Below are positions 43,603-57,412 of a stretch of DNA of 64,000 bases, piece after piece. Position numbers and translations under genes: made by a program. This DNA is from Ottelia alismoides (lineage: Eukaryota; Streptophyta; Magnoliopsida; Alismatales; Hydrocharitaceae): positions 1 to 64,000 of the forward strand of contig JAZKJV010005543.1 of assembly GCA_037367405.1 (NCBI GenBank), given 5' to 3'. The notes under the pieces are model-generated. The model made no database searches. It saw nothing but the letters and a program-made list of their open reading frames with translations, and had not been told where the DNA came from. Each line of letters starts with the position of its first letter. Position 1 is the stretch's first letter.

Positions 43603-44580
43603 TGATGAATCTCAGATTCATCACTCTAAAAATGATGTATTAAGCTCAAATCCCTAAAATTCATTGACATTTATTCATTTAATTTGCATAATTAGCATTC
43701 ATGCAAGTTTTGATAAGAATTGCATTTTATCACTCATTTATTGCACAAAACAAGAAGCCAAAAATCACAATCCAATTGACCTATAAATAGCCCAACTTCC
43801 TTAATTTTTAACTAATTTATGCTAACCCCAATTGACCATAAACCACCTCCATTGTGTACATATCACTGACAAGAATAAATGAAAAATACAAAAAAAATCA
43901 CTAGCCTAAATAAGTGGACCAAAAACCCAAACCCTATTTCTAGGATTTCCGGACTAAAACCTCAATATCTTCCTCATCCAGTGTCTGTTTTGATCCTGCT
44001 CACTTTTGAATTAATGTACATTCAAATACCTTCAAAACAAGACCAGGTTCAAGTGAATCGAAGTTCATATGTGAAAGTTGGGTTCTGGGCCTCTTTTGTA
44101 CATTTTGTATTTTAGCGGTTTTTGACCTATAACTTTATGTACATAATTAACCCATTTTATTTGATTTCTTTTTCATTTGTCTTCTTTGATAAAATTTTTA
44201 TTAAGATGCACAAAAATCCAAATCCAAACTGAGCTTGAAATCAAAGAAAACAACTGAGTTAGAGTCTTCACTAACTATCTGTATAGAAATTGTCTTTTTC
44301 GTATTTTATTTTACTTCTTCTTTTTCTTAATTAATAAAAATTCAAAAAAGATTAATATCTAAATATTTATCTTTGATTTTATCATATTTTTTCCAGATTT
44401 TTATCTGATTTAAAAATGACAAGAAATTATAAAACCCAAAAATCAAGGTATTCTGCGTACATGGGATACCCCAAAAATATCACTATGCGCAAATGGTCGA
44501 TTTTGATTTTGGTCTCTTCATGAAAGTTATACATCTCATTGAGACGAGCAACTTTCGTGAAAAAAAATGATCCAAGGTCA
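43603..44580 (+). mobile_element. Athila C 5' LTR, left part
   Basis: It starts with the inverted repeat TGATGAATCTCAGATTCATCA and shows the AT-rich U3 found in the other Athila LTRs. It is interrupted after 44580 by copia 2 and resumes at 55217; the last five bases, GGTCA, are the duplicated target. Confidence 0.75.
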
Positions 44581-47215
44581 TGAAGGATATGGGGAATATC
44601 CTCAAGTGCATCACGGAAGCGTGATGATCGCATCGAATGCGATCGGGAACGATTAGTCGCACTAGTTGCTTGATGCAGCGGAAATTAAAATTTTCTATGT
44701 AACGAAACCACATAATCCAAAAACACTTCTCAGATCGTTTCGTCTAAACCACAAACAAGTAATAGGATTACCTCTTGAAGTGTGTCTACGATCGAGTCTC
44801 TAAACAAAGAGACCTCCTGTCTCAAGTCCGATCCGACGGAGGAGACGCGTGCGAGCGCGTGGATGAGACATGTGCTTCTCGCAATCCATGTTGATGATCC
44901 AGGCTACGGATCTCCTGATCTCAACAAACGAGATATGATGTCTTCTTCACGAGCAAGGTACGCCGAAGTAGACGGAGATCCACGAGCAAACGATCGGGCA
45001 GCATAACGATGACGTTGCGGCGATGGAGGATCTCTCTAGGGCATCCATGGTGGACGGCCACATGAGAGATAGAGAGAGTAGACGTGTAGAGAGAAAAGAG
45101 AGAGAGAACATTCATTGATCTGTGTCTGGAAGAGCAAGGGGCGCCTCCTCTTATATAGGGTTTTGGGAGTCCATGGATCCCAATCCATGGACAACACACA
45201 ATCAATGGTTGTGTTTCTTTCAATGGCTAAGATGTTGTTGTAAAAACACAACAACTAATGATTTAATTTAAATTAATTTTCATTGAAAATTAACAAAATT
45301 AATCTTAAATTAAATCATCTTTGATAAGAGAAAAGATAATGAAGAGAATAAACCAATCTCCTCAAAAGAGGGGACGGCTACTCTTCTCCTCATGGAGAGT
45401 TGTAGCCGTCCACTCCTCTTTGGTGGACTTGGTCTATCTCTTCAAATTATCATGAGATCTCATTATCTCCCGATATATATCATCATCTCTTGTTGACAAT
45501 ATTTTCACAAAAAATAATTCCAAATTATCTTATGGAAAATATCAACCATGCCATTGAAAATATGTGAATCTCATTCACAACCCAAAACTAAATATAATTA
45601 TATTTTCAATTAATCATTTAATATGAATCCAATTCACATTAACAATTAATCAACAAATATAAATCACAATATGCTCTCTTTAATATATTATAAATCACAT
45701 TTATAATATATATGATTAATATGGATAGTGCTATCCATATTATTCATATCCATGATAATTAAATCACATTTAATCATCTTGGATTTCTTTTCTCATGTGC
45801 TCAAATAATATGAATCGCATTCACATTATTTATATCTTTGATAATTAAATCACATTTAATTATCTCAGATAACTCTCCTTATAATATGAATCAAATTCAT
45901 ATTATCCATGATAATTAAATCACATTTAATTATCAATTTTCTCGATGCTCGGATACATATATCAACAATGAAGTTATCCATGAACTCTTTCAAGGATAAT
46001 GTGCTTTCTCCGCGGATACTTGGAGATAAGGACAGGGTGATTGTATTGTTCCACGTATAGTGACTTGGACATTGAGATCAAATCTCAAATCCAGATCTTG
46101 CGGACCTCCCATAAATGCTTGATTAAATCAAGACCGTAGATCTAATCTTCTCATTGTATCTGAATCACATTCAGATCAATGTCTAACATTTGGACTAAGA
46201 TTAGATCACTTCTCTACTGAGAGGAGTCACTAAAATCCAGACCCGTTTCATCACTCCCTAGGAATGGAAGCGTCATGGTTATACAATCGTTTATGATCAC
46301 ATCAGCCTCAGGTATTCCCAATACCTATACATCCTGCATACCGGAAGACTCAGAATAAACCCGAAGTATTAGATCAACTTTATACTGTCTACTTCAGGGT
46401 TTTATCAGTAAGTTTCTCATTTGATCATTGGGAGTTGGTATCGATCATATACTTTTCAAAAGCATATATCATACCTAGGTCTTGATCATATACTTTCTAA
46501 AAGTATATATCAAACCTACAAATTCAGTCAAGCTTCCAAAGCGAGACGACCGTGCACGGAATTTGATTCTTCCCAATATCTCATGAGTGAGCTCATGTCT
46601 TCTGATTTAGTAATGAACATGTATGATCCCTTCGAGAGATCGTATTACTCATATGCCCTTGCATGCACACCAGCACGCCAGTGTATAGACCTTGATTAGG
46701 TCATCAACCTATTGGTCTGCCAAATGTACATACTCAAACATATAGTAACACATCTGTCTTCGGTCAGAGGATGCGTGCCTGTATCGTGAAAGCATACGAT
46801 ATAGGACTTTGGTTATCTCAATCTCGTTAAGTCAACTCTTTGACCTAACTAATCTGACACCTACGAATCTCTATTCCCGTACAGAGGACCTGCATCAAGA
46901 GGTCGGTCAAATATCAACTTATGTGAGAAAGGATTGCCATCTCCTAGTCAGGCTGGAGATCATCTCTTAATAATCATTTGACGGTACTTGAAGAGTCCTC
47001 AATCTAACTCTTTGGATATTCATCCAAGCACCAGCCTCTATGATTCAATAATTGAATCAATAGTTGTATGATCATCAAGATGGTCATGGTACATAACCCT
47101 AATTGTACTAAGGGACCTATTATGCAAATTATTTATTCTTCATTTCAGATCAAGGAATGATATGTGCAATAACATTTATTGCATAATGGCTCACCGTGGG
47201 CTCGCATGTCCAACA
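44581..47215 (-). mobile_element. Copia 2 3' LTR
   Basis: 2635 bp, TGTTGGAC to ATATCCTTCA on the - strand. It is visibly diverged from its partner LTR, with about a dozen differences in the last 160 bp alone, so the insertion is not recent. Confidence 0.88.
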
Positions 47216-50200
47216 ATCTCCCACTAGCCCAAAGAGCCATTAATGGGCTAATCATTTAAATCCACACTCATGTGACAATCATAGGCTATTTAAAAATAGC
47301 TAGGTAAGATGATCAGACACTCTGTTCCCGCGAGACTACGCCAAGTCCTTTTACGGAACTTGCATATCCCCAGTAACAGTGCTCGCATCTAATGCGAATG
47401 TTGCATCTTATGCAACCAATACTCAATCTTGATAAAGCAGTTATAGTGTCCTTGACAATACAGCTTAATAATTATCATAACTAGTATTTCCATAATCCTT
47501 ATCAGAATACCCTTATTCCTAGAGATCTCTATCTCCAAAGGTATCCAAAGTTAAGACCTTTTAGGTCGTTATCTATAAAGTCTTAATTTCTTGAAGATAA
47601 GACTTAGAGATCACTATCTCGAAAGTCTTGTCATCTTTGAAGATTTTGTTATTACTGCAATCAAGCATTTTATCTCCATAGTAGGATTAGCAACACCTTA
47701 CTACTCCCACTGCATGGCAGATATCTGGCTTTTGTACACATCTAGCATACTTTCAGTTTCTCGTAACTGATGCACAAAGGACAACCAGTTTTAGCATTCA
47801 CTTCCTCAACTCTTTGAGGTGCTATCCCTTTAGATAGATCAGTACCAAATCTTAAGGGAAGGAAACCTTTCTTGGAATTTCCAAGAATGGAATATGTTCA
47901 AGGCGTACTACAAATGTGACGGTCCCAATAGCCTCTCTTTTTTTGCTTCTGAACACCTTCAGAACTATGATCTAAGAGATATCCTTGAAATCATATTTCT
48001 AGATATGGAATAGCCAGTCTATAAAACACTTATTATCATCCTTATATCATTCCAAATGATTAGGATATTATCTACATTTAGCATGTTGAACACAATGGTA
48101 CTCCCACTAAGCTTCACATGGTTCATCAAGATTCTATCTGAAATCATAACATTTATAATTTCATCAAATCTTATGTTCCAACTACAAGAAGCTTATTTGA
48201 GTCCATAGATGGATTTCTTTAGCTGCACATCTTTCTTTCCCCAATCATGAAGACCTGGGGCTACTTCATGTGAATATCCTCAGAGAGGTATTCATAGAGG
48301 AATACAATCTTGACTTACATCTTAAAGATGCCATAGTCAAGTTATGTAGCCATAGTTAGCAATATTCTGATGAGTTTAAGCATGGTCATTGAAGATCAAG
48401 TCTCATTGCAAGCAATGTCTTCTCTTCAATATGTAGCTCATGGCTACAAACCGTGCTTTGAAGGTCTCTACCTTATCATCAGGTTCCCTTTCTCTTGAAG
48501 ATCTATTTACACCTTTATGGGCTCTTACCCATATAGGTGGATCCTCGAGGGTCCATATACTACACTTGTATATGAAGTCTACTTTAGACTATATTGCTAA
48601 TATCCATCTTTCCATGTCATGATCCTCAGGAGCTTCATTACATGAAGTCCGATCATTGTCAGACTTAATTGACACATGGAATACATCCTCAAACTCATTT
48701 GAAAAAGTATTAGTGTTTCATCTTTAATTGTCCTTTTAGTTCCCGATTTCAGGAGCCTCATTATCTTCTCAAGATTAAATGGATTCCTACACTTCATTTT
48801 CATCTTGATTCTCAAGAGAGTCATCCTCTAAGAATCACATTCTCAGAGATTAGATCTTTTAATAATCACAGGGTTATAAAGTAGGTATCCAATACCATCC
48901 TTTATTTTCCTAATGAAGTAGCACTCTCTAGTGCTAAATTCCAGCTTACTTGCATGGAATCTTATTAAAGATATATAATGTAGTCTCTACTACATATATA
49001 CCTGGAAACTAACAGGTAATTATGCTAAAATTCATCATAGATCAAATCATGTCAGACATGGTCCAATTGTATCTCCCTACAACTCTATTGAGTTTAGGTT
49101 TATTAGGAGGATTGAGATAGGAATGATATTCACATCTCCATAAGGCATTCCCTGAATTCATCTAATAGGTATAAGCTACCTAGGTTAGATCAAATTCATT
49201 TCATCTTCCTTCATACTTTGGTTCAAAACCAAAATTGTGAAATCTTAGAATACTTCAAAGGCTTCTTAGGTGAAGAGAAGAAATCTCATATCATACATAA
49301 TCATCAATAGATATCACATGTCCATAATGTTTACTATGATATAGATGATCCACATACATCAATATGTATGAGATCTTGAATACCTCAACATCTAACACTA
49401 TTCACAGAGAAGTGCGTACTGGATATTTTACTTTAAATACAATATTCATAAGTATGTAAGATTTGAAATTTTAGACATTCTAAATTTCATCTCTTACTTA
49501 TTTACTGATCAAATCAACAGGCATATGTCCAAAACTTGATGCTAAATCATTGTCAAATGATCTTTATCCTCCTACTGATCTTATAAGGTTTAACTTTCAG
49601 TATCAGAAATCTTAATGAACCATTCATTAAATTTCTGATTTAGTAGAGTCCACTAGATGCCAAATTACTATCTGAAATATATACATCATAACTCTTTATG
49701 ATAGGTTTATTCCAGAATTCATGTTTATTTCCAACATTAGAAATAAACTATGAGTGTATTCTTGTATCTAGGTCATAGAGACATTCTCTAAGATAAGGGG
49801 CTCTCCCACTAACAATATGAAGTCCATCTATCTAATAGAGATTGTTGCAACAATTGCATCAAAATCCATGTAGATGACTATTAAACTTGAAGATCAAATT
49901 CTCCAATCTTCTAAAACATGTGCAACACATTGCAAGTGTTGTTAGAAGATTGAGATACAATTATTAGACTTTATCTTATCAAATAAGCAAGTCAATATCA
50001 ATGATTTATGTAGATTATTATGGTGCTCTATCCGAGTCCTTCTCTAAGGATTCTAGACAGACTTGATAGTCATACTATCAACACACCAACTTATTGCAAT
50101 ATTGGCATTCATCCAACTCTTTGGATGTAATATGGAATTCGTAGAAGTACAATCAACTCTTTGACTATCCTTCTCATCTTGGGTCTGACCCATGCTTCCA

Positions 50201-50940
50201 CCGCGCTCCCTTTATCTATAAACAACCCTTTCTTAAGACTAAGGATCTCTTATGTTGAATTCAAATAGAATTCAATGTAAGAGCATTTCAACATTTATAC
50301 ATGCTTCAGTAAATTCATACAATATGAATATTTTGAAGCTTCATGAATGACTAGAGTATAGAGAGTAGAATGATGACACTCATCATGTCTACGTCCATCT
50401 AGACTCTTAAAACATTGGTTCAGGTAGGTATTCAAACATTTTGAATACATCATCTCTTTCGAGCTACCATTCTACATAATGCAGTGAACCATGCTATTCA
50501 TGATTAAATGTCTAGAGCACATATGTATGCCAAAACATCTTCTTTGATTTTATAAGGATTATTCGACAATTACGATCACCATCGACATGTCACTTCCAAA
50601 GTACACTCGATGAAAGATCAAAACTATAGAGACATACAAACCCTAGGGTTGTAGATTTATTGTCTATTTAATTGTCATTCCTCATTACTATGAGGAAACT
50701 TGCACATTGCAACCACATACATCATGTGTCCAACTGCAAGTACAGTATCTGGATCATGAGTCCAATCCATGATATTTTAGTGGTTATTATTGAGTATAAC
50801 ATTAAGTGGGTTTAATGAAGGATTATCTGAAATAAGAAATTTGCATAAGTATATATATATATTTATATATATATATCACTTTGATTTAGGAGTTTTTATA
50901 TCAAAGTTGTCATGCCTTGTCAATACTGAAAGTTCATTCC
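47216..50940 (-). pseudogene. Copia 2 decayed gag-pol region
   Basis: Only scattered homology to copia 1 survives on the - strand. One example is an integrase segment DLIHIDVCG near 49390. Another is an RT segment near 48240-48330, corresponding to copia 1 'MDVKTAFLNGYLEEDIYM', now with stops. No domain is open. Confidence 0.75.
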
Positions 50941-52550
50941 CTTAATCACTTTCAGTGTAAGAGATATACTTGCCATTATATCTCAGGCAAGATCTGGGAT
51001 CTCCTTCCTTATCTTTGTTACATCCCAATAATATGAGAACTTGTAACTCGGATAAAAAGAAGCGAGAACACATTCCGTCTTGCAAGTCCAACTTGTATCT
51101 CCCAATTCGATCTTTAACACCCGGGCCCACCACCCCTAAGGTGATGTTGACCCGTCATTAATTGAACCAACCATCAACATGCTTAATACTCGCTATACGC
51201 AATCCAGTATCGCCCTAATAATATGAGGACTCGATATTGGAGTCACTACGTATACGGCCTTACTCTTTCGAGAAGCGAAGAGCCCGATCCAAATGGATTG
51301 TATGCAGGAGTTGTTACTTCGGACAGGCGTCTCCTACATACAATATCTGGCGACGGAATCCTTCGCCTTGACGGGAGACCATGGATGTCACTTATGTGAT
51401 CCTCCATATCATATTCAAATTCTAATTAATTATTATGAATCATATTCATTACGATTAATTCTTCCAAGGGAAATACACATCTATTCATAATAGAGTGTTT
51501 TTAATTGGATATAATTAACTTAATCAAACTAAATTAATTATCAATCCAATTCAATCAACAAACTTGATTTTACTTGAATATATGGTATTGTCTCAAAGTA
51601 CATATTAATTCGAATTTAATAATTAGAAAAATACATCATGATCTCTTAGGCATCATTCGTTCCCTACCCGCTGTCATGGCCAGTACCGACGGGAGTGGGA
51701 CAGACCGCAACCAATGCGACCCGCTACCCCAACGCTCCCCGACTAGACACCATATCCGCCTCGGGAAAAAACAATGCCGAGTCAATCAGTTTGTACTTGA
51801 GATGATCATCGGTCTTTCAACCGAAATCATACCATATAGTAATAATCAAAACTATTTTGATTATAAGGAAATTTGCTAGACAAATTCCCAAAACCTATTC
51901 AAGTAACAAGTTTGATAAAAGTGTATCAAGTAACCAATTGTTGATCTAGATCTAATCTAATCATTCCTTGGTTGAGGCAATGTCATCTAAAGGAATAATT
52001 ATTGTTCTAATATTTCTCAAATATTATCCACAATTATTCCAGGAAATTAAATATTAATTTCGCAAATTTCTTAAACGGCAATCACGAGGTTTCTAGATAA
52101 AACATGCAATTTCCAGCAGTGACACTCACTAACTAAAAATAGCATATCTCATTCATTTTAAATCCAAATTAAGAAAAATCAATTTCTAGATATTGATAAC
52201 TTGATTTAAAAACGAAACCATGTGATAAACACGCATTTCCAGGTATTTTAAAACCGTAATTACCATCTTAATTACGTCTCTAATCGCCATCCCCTAAACA
52301 GTGGACATATGGTCAATAAAACGATCATATCTTGAGCAAACGGAATCTAAATTACGCAAACTCAAATCCTACTATTTTCTTAATTAATGGGGAACATTAT
52401 ACAATTTAAAATTTCGTGTTTAAACATTTTAAACAGGGCCGAAATTTTATCAAAAGACAGGCTGCGAAAATTGAAAAGCTAAAATTTTCACGAACCCAAT
52501 CGAGCCCAAAACTTCGTAGATTCATGGATCTAATCCAAAACCTTTGACAA
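50940..52550 (-). other. Copia 2 leader
   Basis: Non-coding region between the primer-binding site and gag; 50940-51350 aligns with 17776-18170 of copia 1. An (AT)-rich microsatellite lies just downstream at about 50850-50878. Confidence 0.65.
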
Positions 52551-52566
52551 CCTGGCTCTGATACCA
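52551..52566 (-). other. Copia 2 primer-binding site
   Basis: TGGTATCAGAGCCAGG, complementary to the 3' end of initiator tRNA-Met, the usual primer of plant copia elements, lies two bases inside the 5' LTR. Confidence 0.9.
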
Positions 52567-52568
52567 CT

Positions 52569-55211
52569 TGAAGGATATGGGGAAAATCCTCAAGCACATC
52601 ACGGAAGCGTGATGATCGCATCAAATGCGATCGGGAGTGACTGATCGCACTAGTTGCTCGATGCAGCGGAAATTAAAATTTTCTATGTGACAAAACCACA
52701 TGATCAAAGAACACTTCTCGGATCGTTTCGTCTAAACCACAAACAAGTAATAGGATTACCTCTTGAGTATGATTGCAACGAATTTCTAAACAAAGAGACC
52801 TCCTGTCTCAAGTCCGATCCGACGGAGGAGACGCTTGCGAGCGCGTGGACGCATGCTTCTCGCAATCCATGTTGATGATCCAAGCCATGGATCTCCTGAT
52901 CTCGACAAATGAGATACGACGTCTTCTTCACGATCAAGGTACGCCGAAGTTGACGGATATCCACGAGCAAACGATCGAGCAGCATAACGACGATGCTGCA
53001 GCGATGGAGAATCTCTCTAGGGCATCCATGGTGGACGGCCACATGAGAGATAGAGAGAGTGGGCGTGTAGAGAGAAAAGAGAGAGAACATTCATTAATCT
53101 GTGTCTGGAAGAGCAAGGGGTGCATCTTCTTATATAGTGTTTTGGGAGTCCATGGATCCCAATCCATGGACAACACACAATCAATGGTTGAGATTGATTT
53201 GTGTTTCTTTCAATGGCTAAGATGTTGTTGTAAAAATACAACAACTAATGATTTAATTTAAATTAATTTCATTGATAAATCAACAAAGTTAATCTCAAAT
53301 TAAATCATCTTTGATAAGAGAAAAGATAATGAAGAGAATAAACCAATCTCCTCAAAAGAGGGGATGGCTACTCTTCTCCTCATGGAGAGTTGTAGCCGTC
53401 CACTCCTCTTTGGTGGACTTAGTCTATCTCTTCAAATTATCATGAGATCTCATTATCTCATGATATATATCATCATCTCTTGTTGACATTATTTTCAAAA
53501 AAAATAATTCCAAATTATCTTATGGAAAATATCAACCATGCCATTAAAAATATGTGAATCTCATTCACAACCCAAAACTAAATATAATTATATTTTCAAT
53601 TAATCATTCAATGTGAATCCAATTCACATTAACAATTAATCAACAAATATAAATCACAATATGCTCTCTTTAATATATTATAAATCATATTTATAATATA
53701 TATGATGAATATGGATAGTGTTATCCACATTATTCATATCCATGATAATTAAATCACATTTAATCATCTTGGATTTCTTTTCTCATGTGCCCAAATAATA
53801 TGAATCACATTCACATTATTCATATCTTTGATAATTAAATCACATTTAATTATCTTAGATAACTCTCCTTATAATATGAATCAAATTCTTATTATCCATG
53901 ATAATTAAATCACAATTAATTATCAATTTTCTCGATGCTCGGATATATATATATATATATCAACAATGAAATTATCCATGAACTCTTTCAAGGATAATGC
54001 GCTTTCTCCACGGATACTTGGAGATAAGGACAGGGCGATTGTATTGTTCCACGTATAGTGACTTGGACATTGAGATCAAATATCAAATCCAGATCTTGCG
54101 GACCTCCCATAGATGCTTGATTAAATCAAGACCGTAGATCTAATCTTCTCATTGTATCTGAATCACATTCAGATCAATGTCCAACATTTGGACTAAGATT
54201 AGATCACTTCTCTACTGAGAGGAGTCACTAAAATCCAGGCCCATTTCATCACTCCCTAGGAATGGAAGCGTCATGGTTATACAGTCGTTATGATCACATC
54301 ACCCTCAGGTATTCCCAATACATGTACATCCTGCATACTGGAAGAATCAGAATAACCCGAAGTATTAGATCAACTTTATACTGTCTACTTCAGGGTTTTA
54401 TCAGTAAGTTTCTCATTTGATTATTGGGAGTTGGTATTGATCATATACTTTCCAAAAGCATATATCATACCTAGGTCTTGATCATATGCTTTCCAAAAGT
54501 ATATATCAAACCTACAAATTCAGTCAAGCTTCCAAAGCGAGACGACCGTGCATGGAATTTGATTCTTCCCAATATCTCATGAGTGGGCTCATGTCTTCCT
54601 GTTCAGTAATGAACCTATATGATCCCTTCGAGAGATCATATTACTCATATGCCCTTGCACGCACACCAGCATGCCGGTGTATGGACCTTGATTAGGTCAT
54701 CAACTTATTGGTCTGCCAAATGTACATACTCAGACATATAGTAACACATCTGTCTCCGGTCAAAGGATGCATGCATGTATCGTGACAGCATACGATATAG
54801 GATTTTGGTTATCTCGATCTCGTTAAGTCAACTCTTTGACCTAACTAATCTGACACCTCCGAATCTCTATTCACATGCAGAGGACCTGCATCAAGAGGTC
54901 GGTCAGATATCAGCCTATGTGAGAAAGGATTGCCATCTCCTACTCAGGCTGGAGATCATCTCTTAATAATCATTTGACGGTACTTGAAGAGTCCTCAATC
55001 TAACTCTTTGGATATTCATCCAAGCACCAGCCTCTATGATTCAATAATTGAATCAACAGCTGTATGATCATCAAGATGTCCATGGTACATAACCTTAATT
55101 GTACTAAGGGACCTATTATGCAAATTATTTATTCTTCATTTCAGATTAGGGAATGATATGTCCAATAACATTTATTGCATAATGGCTCGTTGTGGGCTCC
55201 CTTGTCCAACA
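52569..55211 (-). mobile_element. Copia 2 5' LTR
   Basis: 2643 bp, TG...CA on the - strand, next to the primer-binding site. It contains an AT microsatellite at about 53944-53960 that the partner LTR has only as a short run. Confidence 0.88.
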
Positions 55212-55216
55212 GGTCA

Positions 55217-57392
55217 TTTACTATTTTTTATGTATTTATTATTGTACTTATTTTTCGAATTTTCTGAGGCTGACACGTGGCAGCTCCTGGAGCTGTCACA
55301 TGTCACCCATTTTTTATTTTATTTTCATTTATTATTATAAAAAATTCTTAAAAAATAATAAAAAAATTAAAAAAATAAAAAAAAACGTGGCTTCATCTGG
55401 GCCACCCGATCGAATGGCCCATGAGCCATCTTCTTCCTCCACCCCTCTCTCCCACTTTCCCAAATCAATCTCCACCGCCGCCTTCCAGATTTGGTCGGAC
55501 GTCGCCTATCTCCCAACAATCGAATCCCCCTCGTCTCGCCAATCTCCATCATATCAATCTCCCTACCACCTCCGTGATCTCCTCCACCGCCAATCATCTT
55601 CTTCTTTCCATAAGTCGCCGACCCTCCTCATCCTATAAAAAGCCATTACCTGCCCCCTCGCAATCCATCCTCCGATCACCAGCAGTAGAGGAAGACCCTT
55701 CGGTGGTGACAGCCCAACTCCCACTTCCTCCATCGGTGAGATCCGAGGCTTCGTTGGCCTCATCGCAGCAGCTCGTCCATTGAGCAGCTGCTCTGCTCCG
55801 GCTTCATTGCCGTCGAGCTGTATCTCCAGGTACTTCTTCTCCACCCTCCTCGTCACCTTCATTCTTCACTCTTAGTAGCCCCCATCGCACTTCAATATAC
55901 ATCCAACATCGCACAATCCCCTTGATTCCATCTCTGCTTCACTGAACATGACTCAACCCTCAACCGACGGATCAACTTCTTCATCTTCACGAACCGTCGC
56001 CTTCGCTTCTGGCCTCTTCACTGTCGTCGAGCCATACCTCCAGCAAGCTTCATCGCCATCGTTGAACGCCCCTCTTCATCAATGCATGCTAGCTGTGTGT
56101 CGGCCTCTACCCTCGCCGCTCCCCCGCGAAGGCCTCCAGCCCTCCGATCGTCGTCAAAATCAATGCAGCCTCGTCGAAGACAAGAGCTAGGATCCTTCTG
56201 CTCTGCTGCTCCGCCTTGCGCCACGGACATATTCCTCCACCACACCAGTCGGGCTCGGATCTTGAGACCCTCCCATGTGCAGCTCACGTATGGGAGAAGA
56301 CAACTTCAAGGAAGTCCCTGATCTTCACCTATTCATAAGTCGCCCCAGCCACCACAAGGTCATGTGCCACACACGTGACAGCGGGAAATTTTGCAGATCT
56401 CCCCCCAGAAGCTTAGCTAAATTATGTTTAGCCCCTGTTCTGCAATTTTATATTTATTACTGTAGTTTGCAGTGATATCTCTGTGTTCCCCCTTCACTTT
56501 GAATCACTTTATTGCATCATTATACTTTTATAAAAATAGCACTTTGTTCTTCAACTAATTTTCTACATTATGGCATATGCTTGATATTTTTGTGATCTGT
56601 AATTATTTATTAATTTATATTCTTGTGACAAATTACATATTTTGCCCATCTTGTGCCTTGAAGTTCATAATTAATTAACCATAGCTCTGAAAATTGACAA
56701 AAATTCACAGACTGTGGAATTAATTAATAATTACATCGTACCCAAAAAGAATTGCATTTGTATTATAGTTTGCCCTGTAAAAATCTTTTTGCATATTTCA
56801 ATCTGTAGTTTTTAATAGGTGTCAAATCTAGTATTTTTGAGGTTTCCGATTTTTCTGAGATCGATCACCTAGTGATAGATCTTAGATAATTTTATCTTTT
56901 GAAAATAATTGGGTTTAATATTTACTATAATTAATTATTGAAATCCATTGTGTTTACATTCATAAATTCATAAAATATTTATCTTGCATCCAAAAATTCC
57001 AAAAAATTAAAATGCATTTAATTCATCATAATTATCATCTGGCCAAGTTTCATTTTTTTCAGTCGTCGTTTGATTGATCTTTACTTTTTAGCCCCTAAAA
57101 TTGGCCACATTTGCATTTTGCATCCAAAATTACATTAAAAATACAAAAACTTATCGTCTCGAAAATCGTGCACAAACTTTCATAGACAAAATTCTAGCTT
57201 GTTACTTTGCCTTCTTGAGTTCAACCTTGGGACTTGCCCAAGTAAAATAAACATAAAATCACTTCAAATAAAATTGAATAAAATTTTGTCGTTATTTCTT
57301 GATCGATTTCGATTGTCCCCTATAACGAAATGACATTAATTTAAATGCTCGATAATTCACGCAAATTAACTAGGGCATTTTTGGACTCGTCA
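55217..57392 (+). mobile_element. Athila C 5' LTR, right part
   Basis: It continues the LTR begun at 43603; total LTR length without copia 2 is about 3.15 kb. It carries a TATA box (CTATAAAAAG, 55633-55642), a GC-rich promoter part, the tail motif 'cttgagttcaaccttggg' then 'cccaagtaaaat' (57212-57246), and ends TCGTCA before the primer-binding site. Confidence 0.8.
55633..55642 (+). promoter_or_regulatory. TATA box of Athila C LTR
   Basis: CTATAAAAAG lies at the same relative position as in the solo LTR and LTR A. Distance from the LTR start is about 1.4 kb once copia 2 is removed. Confidence 0.5.
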
Positions 57393-57394
57393 GA

Positions 57395-57412
57395 TGGTGC
57401 CATTGCCGAGGA
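57395..57412 (+). other. Athila C primer-binding site (tRNA-Asp type)
   Basis: TGGTGCCATTGCCGAGGA matches 15 of 18 bases of TGGCGCCGTTGCCGGGGA, the complement of the plant tRNA-Asp 3' end. All three differences are C-to-T or G-to-A transitions; the first two are at CpG sites. It lies two bases after the LTR's terminal CA. Confidence 0.8.

Larger units (their letters stand above)
44581..55211 (-). mobile_element. Complete Ty1/copia element, copia 2
   Basis: Two LTRs flank an internal region of 5353 bp, with the whole element bounded by a perfect 5-bp duplication GGTCA (44576-44580 and 55212-55216). In - strand order: 5' LTR 55211-52569, primer-binding site TGGTATCAGAGCC at 52566-52554, decayed coding region, polypurine tract GTGGGAGAT at 47224-47216, 3' LTR 47215-44581. 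It is the same family as copia 1, in opposite orientation. The coding region is full of stops, so it moved with proteins from elsewhere or decayed afterwards. Confidence 0.92.
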
